DNA of 64,000 bases from Kalaharituber pfeilii (Eukaryota; Ascomycota; Pezizomycetes; Pezizales; Pezizaceae), in assembly GCA_015179045.1 (NCBI GenBank), contig WHUZ01000007.1, positions 1,166,501 through 1,230,500 on the forward strand, written 5' to 3'. The notes below the pieces were generated by a model. It was given only the letters and a program-made list of their open reading frames with translations. It did not search any database and was not told the DNA's origin. Numbering within the stretch: position 1 is the first letter of the stretch; the number at the start of each line of letters is the position of its first letter. This document shows positions 46,223 to 58,659 of this stretch, piece after piece. A program made the translations under genes and the position numbers.

Positions 46223-48968
46223 TCTCGCCTATCTTGATTGCAGTAGCGTGCAATATCCGAACGTCAACGGTAGCAGAAAACTCTGGAAGCCGAGAAGCAT
46301 GCGCCTGCAACGTGCTGAGGGGAGGAGTTGGCTCGCGATGTGGATTCGAGATGTTCGTCACGGGAGAGTTGATCCTTTTCTTAGTACCCAGGAATGTAGA
46401 AGATTGGCTAAGATCAGCTTGGTAGTTGTTTTTGAGACTTGCAAATGAGTTTGTATGGAAGGGGGAAAGTGTGGTGCGTTGCATAGCGCTCAGCCTTGCG
46501 ATGGATTGGGCAAAGTGCCAAGCCAAAGTACTGTACTGTACTAGTAGACTTGGTTTGAAATTCTATGTGGGATAGGCACACACTTGTGAAAATATTCCTA
46601 CATATGAAGTATGTAAACTGTCCTGTTAATTGGATATATGATCGCCCATGGTTCCCATACGCCAACCAGACTACCATACGCCTAAGTACTCTACATATCC
46701 AGTACTTGGTTATGATCTAGAAGAAAGCTTGAAGTTTCAAAAGTCGTCATCCGAAGACGGGACATGCAGCCTCCACATTGTTGAAAGTGCATTGCGATGA
46801 CAACAGCCTTGGCAGGAGCACCTCGACGCAGGAGGCATGCGCCAGGGCGGTATCGTATCTGGCAGGCTTCACATGGTGCTTCAGATAGATAAGAGGTACT
46901 GTACTGTAAGTGTAGTAACTTGTATATATCGTACAGACTCTCTTAAAGCTGAGGTAAATTGCATCCGTAATGCATGACGAATAACGTGTGAGCAAACCAT
47001 GTTACTGTAACATAACATGCGATGAACTGTTCAAACTTGAGGGTTTCGAGAGGCCATCACGATAATTAGGGAAGAGGCCTAGTCTGGGTTGGCGCCCCAT
47101 GTCGCCAGGACAAGGCGCAGTGAAAGATTGGGTTCACATATTTTTCGGCGAATCAGAAGTAGGACTTGCGAATATGAATTATGCTCGACCAATGGCTGCG
47201 CGGCGTGGCCTTGATCTCTTTAACTCGTAAGCACTTTGTTTCGTGCCATCGCCATTCAACGAGTAGAAACTGAAAGTGGCCACGAGTTTGCGAAAAATTT
47301 CTGTGGAGGGGAAAACCACTTTACGCGACCGTATATCTTACGTGCCTGTCATCTGCTCGTGGCCCAAAGGATGTGAAACACAGCCATTCCTCCATCGTTC
47401 TTCCTGTCCTTCTCTTTTCTATGCCACTGCTCTCTGAAATGAAAGTGAATTTCGGTAGCCTTCCCAGTAGCCAGTGAGACGGTGGCCTTGTGACCGGCCT
47501 GATATATCATATCAAAATGACAGCTGCCCATGTATACTTGTCTACACGGTCTTAACTAGTGGGTTTCCCTAATGCGCTTCAATCAGAAGCGTTTTCAGCG
47601 CAGCCCGGCTGCACATGTATGAGTACCTCAGGTACATAGTGATCCCGTGATACACAGTTTCAAATCAACCTGAGCGCCCTATATCAGGGGTGTATCTCTT
47701 ATCGCCTCCGGTTGCTGTGTCTGATGCCGAAATACGGTCGTTATGGCTGCTGCTCTCCTGCACGCTATTCTGGGACGGGAACACGCCCAGTATGCATAGG
47801 TGAATTCGGGCACGATCGTGTCAAGGAGAGGCAACTACTGAGCTGCCAATATATCGCTGTGGAAGCCATAGATATCGCTTGGCCGTCAAGAGCGCTGTGG
47901 GATATTGAATGTCCGCCGCTAAAGGCGTGTCCCCTCCCTCCTCCGACAACGGACAATGTCACAAGCCTAGCAGGCCTCCAGCTCCCCTCCCTCGCCTGCG
48001 ATCTCTGAGCACAGTCCTTTGGCCCGATTACCAAAGCTTGTGCCATCTATTTTTATTCCTCGCACTGTTCGCATCTGTCTTCTCGCTGGTCCTGCGGTGA
48101 CAGGCAAGAGACAAGTTGCTCCTGCAGTTGCCATCCCCCGTGCTCCCCACAGTCCCGAAACCCAAGACACCCCCCCCCCCCCCCTCTTACTCACACATCC
48201 ACAGGCAACCGCCGACGCAACCCCCGGCATCCTCATCTGCTTGACTCTTTCTAACTGTCTTAACAAGTTCCTCCGTGCCGCTTTCTTTCATCGACAGAGG
48301 GGTATTTCAAGGGGTCTTGGTACCTAGAAGCAAAAGAGTAAAGCTTAACTTTTTCTCAGGGACAACCAGAAACTCCACACAAACAGCCCAACCACCAAAC
48401 AAGCAAGCAGCCACAACTCAAAAACTCTCCCCCATATCCTCTGCCGGACATCCACCGTACATACCCGGGAGTTTATTCGCTACGCTTATTTGGACTGCCA
48501 GCGTTTGTCCTCGAATCGGCAGGACGGCCCCGTTCATACAGCACTCCGCTACGACTGCTCCGGCTGTTTGGGGTACCCTGCGCCGGGGAGCTTGCACCAG
48601 TGCACATCCCGGTTCCCTACCCCTCGGCTGGCACACACACACAGCAACATAGGGGCTGGTAATCTACAGAGCACTTAGGACTGGAGACGAACACAGTCGG
48701 GATCTGCAGTTGGTATAGTCGACACAGTACGAAGACCCTAGAATCCACACGAGAGGTGTAGAGAAAACAAGGGCAAAATAAAGGCAACTAATCGGAGAAG
48801 GCGATAGGGGGATTAAAGGGTATAATTCTGTGGAGAGGAGACAATCGCATACGAAAGCCTTAGGACCTGGGATTTGAATTAGGAATGCACGAGAAGCAGT
48901 AACCTTGCGAAACGACATTTGCCAATTAGTCCAAAACATCATCAATCCCTCAACAGCCTGCAGCCATA
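46223..48968. other. Intergenic, formin promoter side
   Basis: No supported gene. A minus-strand frame at 46526-46203 (about 107 aa) has some protein character but no clear fit. A C-rich run lies at about 48171-48184. The last few hundred bases should be the formin promoter and 5' leader. Confidence 0.4.
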
Positions 48969-51900
48969 ATGTCGTCAGGCGCTTCAAGATCGTCCTCAGG
49001 GAAGTCATCGATTTTCTCGAGGAATAAATTGCACAAAACTACATTACCGTCTTCGCCAGCGCCTCCTCCCCAGCCGCCACCGAAAGAATATGATGATGGG
49101 AGCAGAGGGACAAGGTCAAATGGGAAACACAGCACAGGTTTACGAGGGTCAATATCCTCAATAAACAATGACTACCATAGCTCGCATCCGCCAGGAGGGG
49201 GTAATCACGGTTCAACAGGGTACGATGGTATGCATATGGAGCGACCTCAAATGTCAATCGAGTTTCCACCACCTCCGAGACCTATTTCCAGAGGGGATGA
49301 GATGAGAGGCAATGAGTATGGCCACTACCAGTATGCCAACCATAACTCGGCGCAGCACGATCAATTTTCGCCATACCCTACTGGATCACGGCCACCACCG
49401 TCAGCGTCATCCGGTGCATCATATCATAATCAATATCATCCTTCACGGTACAATGCCCCAAATGGATTACAGTCGACAATGTCGGTGATGTCAAATTCAA
49501 GCAGTAGCTCATCCAATGCTCGGAGTTCCATGGAACAAGGCAATATCGCAGCTGCTGTGACAGCATCCACTAGAGGTTCATTAGTACTTGCCAATCCCGA
49601 TATACAGGCTTTCAACTCTTCCACATTCTCTCCACAAGAGTTCAACCTTCCTCGCCCCACAGATGATCGCATAATCGAACAGCTGTTTCTTGAGTTGATG
49701 GTTAAGCGTGGATGGACGAATTTGCCGGAGCAAGCCCGGCGGCAAATGCAAGCGTACCCGGCAGATAAGAAATGGACCTTAGTCCACCAGGATAAGTTAA
49801 CGGAATGGCAGACGGAGCAAAAGAAGAGGGCTCAAGGTAACACAGGACAAACGGGTGCAAATTTGGAAGGCTCTCCAGAGTGGTTTGTCAAGAAAGTGCT
49901 CGATGGGTCTATTACAGCGAAGCAATTGCAAAGTCTTAGCGTGAGCTTACGAACCCAACCAATTAGGTACTTAAGATATTATTCCTCTATACATCATTTG
50001 GTTCATGAAAGCTAACATTGGTGCTAATCAGTTGGGTGAGAGCTTTTATTGAGGCTCAAGGTCAAGTTGCCCTGACCAATGTTCTACGAGGTATCAATAA
50101 TCACGGCGCCAAGGGCATCTCAAATCAAGAAAGGGATCTGGAGCGAGAATACGATATTGTGAAATGTCTTAAGGCTCTCATGAATAACAAATATGGCGCG
50201 GATGACGCATTGCAGCACCAAAGTTGTGTCGCAGCTCTCGCGTCCTCATTAACTTCCCCTAGAGTAACAACCAGGAAGCTTGTCTCTGAAGTTTTGACAT
50301 TCTTGTGTCACTGGGACCGGCCAAATGGGCATACTAGGGTTTTACAAGCATTGGACTCCATCAAAAACTACCAAGGGGAGACTGGAAGATTCGACGCATG
50401 GCTCAGAATCGTGGAAGTGACAATAGATGGACGAGGAAAGCTGGGCAGCTTGGTAGGAGCCAGTGAAGAGGTCAGGAGCGGAGGAATAGGAATGGAGAAC
50501 TTGCTTATGGAATATGCACTTGCGACGTTATTCCTCATCAACAGTTTAGCCCAAGGAGCAGACGATGTGCAAGCCCGAGTTCATATTCGAGCGCAATTCA
50601 AAGGTTGTGGAATTGCCAGAATATGTAGCAAAATGAGGCAGTTCAAGTATGAGCTCATCGACAAGCAGATTGAAAGATATGATGAAGATTCTGCTGTTGA
50701 TTATGAGGATCTCATGGAGCGAGATGGTGCTTCAATGCATGAAGGGGAAGAGGGTGAGGTCAAAGATTTGAATGACCCAGTTGCTATCGTGGAAGTCATA
50801 AATGCTAGAGTACAAGGGAGTAGGACACAAGATTATTTCATCTCACTTTTACATCACCTACTGCTTATCAAGGATGATACTGGAGACGACAGACAACGCC
50901 TTTTTCAACTGATCGATGCCATCCTTGGGCACGTTGTAATGGATAGGCGTATGCCGGACATGGACCTCAAGGCAAGTCTGAGTTTTTCAATTCAGAGTAT
51001 CCTTGACAAGCTAAAGGTCGATGCAGAAGCCACTCATTACATGGAAGAAGCCGCTGTCGCAAGACAAGCTGCAGAGGCTGCCATTGCGGAGAGGAATGCA
51101 ATGGCTGAACAAGTTGCAATGGGAGCGGATGGTCTAGTCAGGAAACTCAAGGAGCAACTCGAGGAGCAGGATCGAGCACTTGCAGCACAAAGAAGACTAA
51201 ACGATGATCTGCGCTCAGAGCTGAGCGAACTACAAAGGTCTCACATGCATCAATTGCAGAAGAGCGAACTCGAAACAAGGGAGCTTTATCTTATGTTGAG
51301 AGAGGCCGGTGATGCATCAGAAGCAAGCGCTGGTAAACCTGGAGAGAGAGGTGACAGTCTTGTTCCAAAGGGCGTTTCTACGGATGGTATCCTGAATAGG
51401 CAGCGGCTTTTGGAAAAGTTGGAGATGCAACTGGAAAGGAAGAAGGCTGAATTCCAGCTTGAAGGCAAGCCATGGCAACATATACCCCCAAGTGATAAGC
51501 TTAGGAGTTTGCGCGAGAAGATGGAAGCGGTACAGAGCGAGGCTAGAACGTTGGAACAGCAACATTGGGAAGAGCAAGTGCGACAGAATGCATTTAATGT
51601 TGTAGGGTTGACCAGATCACGCCCTGTCCGAAGATTGTCGTCGGCTCCAGTTTTGGATAGAAGAAAGCGAATGTCGCGAACCTCGATTACTGACCGTGAT
51701 TCACTTCTAGAGGAGGAGGGAGGCAGTGAGGTGGATTCCGAAGCTGGGGAGAAGGCTGTGATCATCAACAAGGCAACATTAGTCTCATTTAGGAGAAAGC
51801 AAGATCCAGCGCAGCAGGGTAATTTGATGAAGGAATTGCGAGGGAAGGTGCCCAAACTGGATGCCAGTGATGATGAGAATGCCGATGGTGACGATGAGAG

Positions 51901-54900
51901 TCCAAAGAAGAAGCGAGCCAAGGCTACTGTAGAGGAATCTGGGGAAGAGGAAGATGATGGTGTTACGGTGGGGTCATCAAGGCCAAGTGTTGGATCCGAT
52001 GCTCCGAAGACTCCTACCGATGAGGCGCCTGATGTTGGAGATGGGAAAACACCGATTGGAACATTGGCGGGTTTCAATGGTCCTCCTCCACCGCCTCCAC
52101 CAGGAGGTCTGCCAGGGTTTAATGGGCCACCAGCCCCACCCCCGCCAGCGCTACCTGGCTTCACTGGTCCACCCCCGCCTCCGCCTCCACCTCCTCCAGG
52201 TGGTTTACCTGGCTTCACTGGTCCACCCCCGCCCCCGCCTCCGCCTCCTCCAGGTGGTTTACCCGGTTTCAATGGTCCCCCTCCCCCTCCCCCTCCCCTC
52301 CTGGTTTGCCTGGGTTTGGTGGCTCTCCTCCGCCTCCTCCTCCACCACCACCCTCTTTGCCAGGATTTTCTGGTAGTGGTCCTCCTCCTCCACCCCCTCC
52401 CCCTCCAGGCTTCAGTGGCCCACCGCCTCCACCACCCCCACCTCCGCCTCCTGGGTTTGGATTTGGTGGTGCACCTCCACCGCCTCCACCTTTCACAGGA
52501 TTCCAATCTGGCGGTTGGCTATCAAATAAGGGCGGCCCTGGAGCACCTGGCAATTCCATCACCAGCCTATACAGGCCAAAGAGGAAACTCAAGCCAATGC
52601 ACTGGGAGAAGCTTGATGGAGTGGAGTACACCTTGTGGGCATCCAGGAAAGAGGGCAAGGATAAATTGTATGCGGAGTTGCAGAGTAAAGGTGTTCTGGA
52701 AGAAATGGAAAGGATGTTCGTTTTCAAGGAAAGCAAACTAGGCATGACGAAGAAGCCAGCTAATGAGAAGAAACAACTCATCTCCAACGAGATCCAGAAG
52801 AGCTTCCGTGAGTACTATCAGAGAATTTAATAATGTTTCATTGCTATGCGGTGTATTGTTGAAGCTAATGCTTCATTTCTGCAGATATCGCGCTAAGCAA
52901 ATTTGCATCCTTGCCTGCGGCTGAGGTTATTAGGAAAATAATTCATTGCGAGAAAGACATTCTGGAGAATCCGGCCATTATGGACTTCCTGGAAAAGGAT
53001 GAGCTGAATAATATTCCTGATAATTTGATGAAGCAAATGGCACCGTACTCCAAGGACTGGACACAGCCTGATCGGGATCAACTACAGCGAGAACAAGACC
53101 CTAACGAGTTAACGAAAGAAGATCAGATTTTCCTGGAGACTTGTTATGAGCTGCATCATTACTGGAAGAGCAGGATCAGGGCGCTTGTATTGACTAGGAC
53201 CTTACACCAAGACTATCAGGAACTAGTTGGAAAGCTCACGCAAGTGGTTCGGGTCGCTGATGCGATTAAGGAAAGCGAGAATTTCAAGGGCGTTCTGGAC
53301 GTATGTGTCGATTGTCTGTTCGTGCGTATTTTTCTACAATGGCTAACAGAAGGATGTTCATTAGATTATTCTGTCACTGGGTAACTACATGAACGACGCA
53401 AGCAAGCAGGCCACAGGGTTTAAACTTGGATCTCTCCAGCGTCTTGTCAACACCAAAGACGACAAGAACAGACGCAATTTCCTGGACTTTGTTGAACGTA
53501 CTGTCCACAACCAGTTCCCCGAGTTTGAGAACTTCCTTGAGGAATTGTCCGAGTGCCATGCGATGGAGAAGGTCGATGTTGACAATCTCAAGAAGGAAGC
53601 AAATATTTTTATCAACAATATCAATATCGTCCAGCAATCCGTTGATTCGGGTAACTTGAGTGATAAGTCCAAGTTCCATCCACAGGACAAGGTGTTGCAA
53701 GTTGTGTTGCCGGTGTTGCCAGAGGCAAGGAAGAAGGCTGGCTATATTAGTGATCATTTGCAGGATATGAGCAATACGTTTGATAAACTGATGCAGTTCT
53801 TTGGAGAGGATCCAAGTGATGAAAGTGCTAGAAAGGGATTCTTCAAGAAGATTAGTTTGTTTTTGAAAGATTACAGGGTATGATTTTAGCACCGCTTCTT
53901 CGAGTTTAGCACTATCTACTAACATTTGAACTTGTAGGCCTCTCATCAGAAGAACCAGGACATTGAGGAAGATGAGCGTAGAGCAGAGAAGCGTCGCCAG
54001 ATGCTTGCTGCCGCCCAGAATAAAGCTCAAGAGCGGCAACAAAGCCCGAGCTCACCGTCTGGTACTGGCGCAATGGACTCGTTACTGCAGAAGCTTCGAG
54101 ACGCAGGACCTACAGCGCGACAACAGAGAGATGCACGAAGGCGGGCACGGCTCAAGAACAATGCCAAGCAGAGGAAGGTCAGTACATCGAGTTACGATCC
54201 GGGCGTCAGCGGGGATGATACTGTAACTGGCGACAAGGACGAGATGGGTGTGTCATCTGGTGGCGGGGTAGGTATAGGTGAAGGTGGTACTGGTGAGGGC
54301 CTAAGCGATGTTGCAACAGATGTGGATGCCCCACAAGGGTCACCAAAAGCTGGCGATGCTGCTAGCGAAACAGCGTCTTCCCCACGCAGGACATCGTCCA
54401 AGTTGACGGTCGATAACGACGATCCAGCATCGAGGGCGCAGAATATGTTGCAGATTTTGAAGAGCGGGGGAGATGGTGGCGACGAGAGTGATTCCATGTC
54501 ACTGGCAAATCTGGGCAGCTTCCGGATGAACCGAAAGACGAGCGCAGATGAAGGACGCCGCGCGCGACGGCGGCAACGACAGGCGAGCTCGAACGCGTCG
54601 GGCGGTAGCGGGGGCTCAGCTAGTGCGCTGCTGAACGGTGGAGGGCCTGGTACGAGTGGACTTGGGATTGACTCTGGGCCGTTGACTGGTGAGGACGCCG
54701 CAGCGAGAGCCAAGAGTTTGCTGTTGAGTATGGGTGCGAGAAGAGGTAGTGCGGATGACAGCGCAAGTGGAGGAGCCCCATCGCCATCGATAGGGCCACC
54801 GCCGCAGGAGCGGGATGAGAAGGCGGAGGAAGAGGGTGGAGAAGGAGATGCGGGTAGCCATAGTACTGGATTGCCTACACCTACAATTGAGATTGTGAAG

Positions 54901-54909
54901 GCGGATTGA
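48969..54909 (+). CDS. sepA: Diaphanous-type formin (Bni1/SepA), about 1891 aa, five exons, FH1 frameshift
   Basis: Exons are 48969-49966, 50032-52807, 52885-53300, 53365-53877 and 53938-54909; introns are 60-77 bp and in phase. The protein nucleates and elongates actin cables for polarised growth and septation, downstream of Rho GTPases. The order is a Ser/Pro-rich head, a GBD/FH3 region from about residue 215 (RPTDDRIIEQLFLELMVKRG) to about 680, coiled coil, FH1 poly-proline (about 1014-1157), FH2 (from KLKPMHWEKLDG, about 1180, to about 1569, including LGNYMNDASKQATGFKLGSL), and a DAD motif MDSLLQKLRDAG followed by RDARRRARLK (about 1615). That is the full auto-inhibited formin layout. In the FH1, the reading frame changes at 52277-52302: a run of CCCCCT units has one unit with only four Cs. 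One extra C restores a continuous product, so the break is an apparent one-base deletion. Confidence 0.93.
52277..52302 (+). other. Apparent one-base deletion in the formin FH1 tract
   Basis: The tract reads three CCCCCT units, then CCCCT, then CCTGG. Upstream the frame gives GPPPPPP and downstream GGSPPPPP in the frame one base earlier. The irregular unit marks the spot where one C is missing. No GT-AG intron is needed to explain the change. Confidence 0.8.
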
Positions 54910-57055
54910 GGTGTTGACGTGGGAGATTTGTGATGAGGTTCTTTCATATTATTTGGCTTAATTATACTTTTGGCGACGGGAGATAGCGGATGAAGGGGAT
55001 GTGGTTTTAGTTTAGACCGGGTTGGGCTTTCTTTTTTTCTCCTTTTCTTTCAATGCCTCCGTCTGCTCTCTCTCTTTTCCATTTTTCTTGTCTCTATCTC
55101 ACCAATGCGTGTTGGTTGCTATCGCTTGTATATCATTCCCTTGGGCTACTTTTTTCCTCTGTTTACTTCAGAGAGGGGCGGGCTTTCGCGTTTCCTTATT
55201 TTTCCTTTTTTTTTTTTTTTTGCCATACCATTTGAGGAATTTGGATATTTTATTTTATTTTATTTTTATTTTACTTTTTTTGTTTGACTAACATAATGAT
55301 GATAGTTTTCAAGATTATCTAAGGGGTATGTACTTGGGGACTGTAGTGTTGGGGGAGGTCGGGGAATATATATCCTCAGTCCAACACTATGATTCTGTAA
55401 CTTTGAATGTTCTTTTGTTTTAGTGTTTTGTGTTTTGTTTTGTGGGGAGCGTGACACTTTGGTTTGGATTATATATCCGAAGCGGCAGCAGCAAAATTAG
55501 TAGTACCCTATTTTTGCCTACTAAGTATCTTTGCGATTGTATTTTTTTTTTTTTTGTTGCACTGTGTGAGGCGTGTTTGTGAGGGGTATGGGCGAGGGTG
55601 ATTGTACTTAGGAATCATATTGGAGATAACTACGAATACATACCTACAAGTAGGTTTTGTATAATGCAGTTGTGGTTAAGTAAGGTTTGTTAATTTTGTG
55701 CCTGTGCGTGAATTTGCCATTTGCATGACCAACTGTGGGAAGAGAGTTAAGGGTAAAGGTGTTGATAAACATACAGTTTTCGTGAAACTAAACCCTTGGG
55801 GCAGTCGCGATCGTTCATTGTGGAGAAAAGTTGGCTCATTGTTGGCTGCGGTGGTTATAATCCTGCTCGTCACTTGATTGCCTCATCTGCCTCACCAGCT
55901 TTTTTTAAACTCATTGAGGGTAAAAACCCGTTGCAAGTGCATCCAGCAGTTTTTTTCGTCGGACCCAATTTCTGGGGGATGTCTTTTGAGAACCAAGTTA
56001 AACCTCTAATTTTTTTTTTTCTTAGGGCTACCAGATCGTTAGACTTACCTTAATTACTCTTAGTGCAGGAAATGGAATAAAGCAAAGGGTGGAATGAGAG
56101 TGGGGAGGAGGCGGTCTTCCTCGGGCAGAATTCAGCAAAAATATGTACTGAGGATATATACAGTATATGCTCCTATGGGGTTAATGGCAGACACAAATTA
56201 TAATAATCAAGGCAACGATTTGGTCATTCCAGCATTAATTCCAGGGGCATTTGAGGAGCAAATAGTCAACATACATAAGTTTTTTTTAATTTTTTTATTT
56301 TTATTTTTATTTTTTTTTTTTAAATTCTACCCGCCATGAGCGCGTCGCGCAGGCCTACGGCTTGCATACAACATTTAGACCTCACATTCAATTCCCCAAA
56401 CATAATGGCGTCCGGAGACTTGGCCGCGTCAGGACGAGCTCATATTAGCCGGTTTTCAGAACGTTAGTACTCGCCCAATGCTGTCATGTATTGTACAGTT
56501 CAGTTTCCTTTACCTGGAATAAGCGTAAGAAAAAAAAAAAAAAAGAAAAAAAAAAAAAAAACTTTATCCTCGTGTCGATACCCAGGCTCTCCGATTGTCA
56601 TAGCAATGCTGTAAAAGACATCTCCCATAGGCTAGGAGAGGGATACGTAATGAAGCCGCTCCAGATAATTGATTTCTGCTCTAAATCAGATTGCTGTTCG
56701 TGCTCAACTACCATGCTGTCGTGATCTCCGCCATCTCAACAGGCCGCTTGCCGCGAGATTGCTGCTTGTCTGCTGGCGCCGACTGCGAAACATGTCCCAC
56801 TCAAATCTCTAGCTTCCCTACCGCCCCCAATTGTGGTGTGAAAAAGCTACATGTACTTAATGCAGGTAAAAAATGCGTTGACTTATGCTTCGGGCATCAG
56901 AAGAGGGGCCATGAATTCGAGTTCAGAGTAACATATCCGTTAAAACGTAAGAAGAAAAACAAGACAAGATGAGATACATCGTGACAACCCGACCATCCTT
57001 CAACTCGCCCCTCACCGCCACCACCCTGTCGACACCCCTTCCCCTCCCACCATTT
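54910..57055. other. Convergent gene-poor region
   Basis: This lies between the formin and SmD2 ends. It is T-rich, with homopolymer runs near 55208, 55540, 56010, 56281-56320 and 56530-56560. A Cys-containing plus frame at 56691-56972 (93 aa) has no recognisable motif. No supported gene. Confidence 0.45.
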
Positions 57056-57854
57056 TTAACTCAACAACACTAAAATTACACTATCCCCCCTCAAAAACAG
57101 CTTACTTATAAACCTGTCCCTGTTGACCGGCCTGCCAGGCTTCCCGTCTGCCTTGCGCGGCGTCTCGGTCCACATTTCCTTGACGTTCTCCAGCACCATG
57201 TTGCAGTGGCGGTCGAAGGCCTTGACGCGCGCGAGTAGCTTGCGGTTGTTGCGGCACGAAATGAGCACTTGGGCGTGTGTGGAGACGGCTGTCTTGAGGA
57301 TCGAGAGGGGTCCTGCGGAGAATTCGTATTTCTAAAGAGAGAGAGGTGGGTCAGTAAGCGCGCTGTTGAGGGGAGAGAAGAGGGAACGGGGGGAAAGGAG
57401 AAAGCTTACCTCGAGTTCGGCAATTTCGTATTCGGTCAGCTGGAATACGAGAAAAAGACCGTTAGCAACCATCAGTGGATCTTGGAAATACATAGTGCCA
57501 TGCGCTTAGAGTCATGCGCCTTCAACAACTGAGCTGAGCTGAACTGAGCTGAACTGAGTCCTGAGTCCTGAGCCCACAATCCGCAATTCCGCATCCTCAA
57601 AACATCCAACTGCCAACCAGCCAGCAGCCAACTGGACACCATCTCATCCCCATACGACCCAGCCCAGCCCATTGCCCGGGGATGGATAGAAAAGCAGGAA
57701 CTCATCACACACCTCAGACCTAGGTCGGTTCACAAGTTCACTAGTAAATAAATCAAACATTCTTCAGTCAGCTTCGGCCTTCTCGTTTCAAAACCTGTTC
57801 CCCCTCTCCCCATGCAATCCATTGATTCTCCAACCGAGGAGATACGTACGCCAT
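57056..57854 (-). CDS. SMD2: Spliceosomal Sm protein D2, 112 aa, four exons
   Basis: Exons are 57854-57850 (ATGGC), 57740-57713, 57439-57410 and 57331-57056; introns are 109, 273 and 78 bp. The spliced start reads [20 protein letters not shown], which matches SmD2 N-termini. SmD2 is part of the heptameric Sm ring on U1, U2, U4 and U5 snRNAs. The Sm fold spans about residues 35-110, with [20 protein letters not shown] (Sm1) and [11 protein letters not shown] (Sm2). The C-terminus ends VLLS rather than the usual VLRNP. The first exon holds only five coding bases, the next two 28 and 30 nt, so a scan for long frames sees only the last exon. Confidence 0.9.
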
Positions 57855-58659
57855 TGTATATTCGTTTCGCACACGCTCTTTCGAAGTAAAAATCTCAATG
57901 CACGTGTAGGCTTTCGTAACTTCTTTTTATGCCTTTCGCTGCGCAGAGATCGGGACTGAAATGTTGATGGAGGAACGTCGTTCGTTTGTGCACTCCACAC
58001 AGAATAGCTGTTCGTGCGTGAAGTTTGGATTGCTTGCTTTAAGAGTGCGCCAAGCTTTGTTAGGGAGTGATCGACAGAGCTTGTTGTTGAACTTTGTCAC
58101 GTGACTGTCTGGGTGAGCTTTTCGTCTGCACGTTTGCCTACACAACTTTGCTAGATTGTATGCGAAGCAAGCCGTATATGTTTTCCATATGTTCAAACTA
58201 TCTAGATATAGAGTATTTCTTTTTTTTTTTTTTTTCTTTAGAGCAAGGTCTAATTCATTTCAGAGCATGACATTGTACATCCTGCGTGCTCGTCACAATT
58301 TCTCAAACCTTTAAAAAGCTTCAAAAGCTCTGAATGAACGGACAAGAGAAACTTCTACTATGGTTGAACCAGATCTTCAACTTTATCAAATTTCCATCGT
58401 TCCCCCCCAACGCCAATTGCAATTGCATTTCATGAACATGAAAAAAAGAACTGCTAGTAGTTGTACTATCATAGTATGCGCGATCGTAAATAATTAACAA
58501 TCATGAGCCAGCGCCTCGACTTTGTATTTTTTGTACCTCGATATAGGCAGGTTAAAATTAAGAGAAAGATATTAATTTGGATTATGACCTGATTGGAAAG
58601 GAGTATATGAGGAAGTAGGTATGGGATCAGTGTCGGCGGTGTCCTGGAGGGTCTGTCTC
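57855..58659. other. Intergenic between SmD2 promoter and Eaf3 end
   Basis: The SmD2 promoter and 5' UTR side, then the Eaf3 3' region. A T run lies at about 58221-58235. No gene. Confidence 0.5.

Noticed and set aside
51286..52506. 406-aa minus frame opposite the formin
   Set aside because: The Gly/Arg-rich product is just the reverse of the FH1 proline codons and coiled-coil region.
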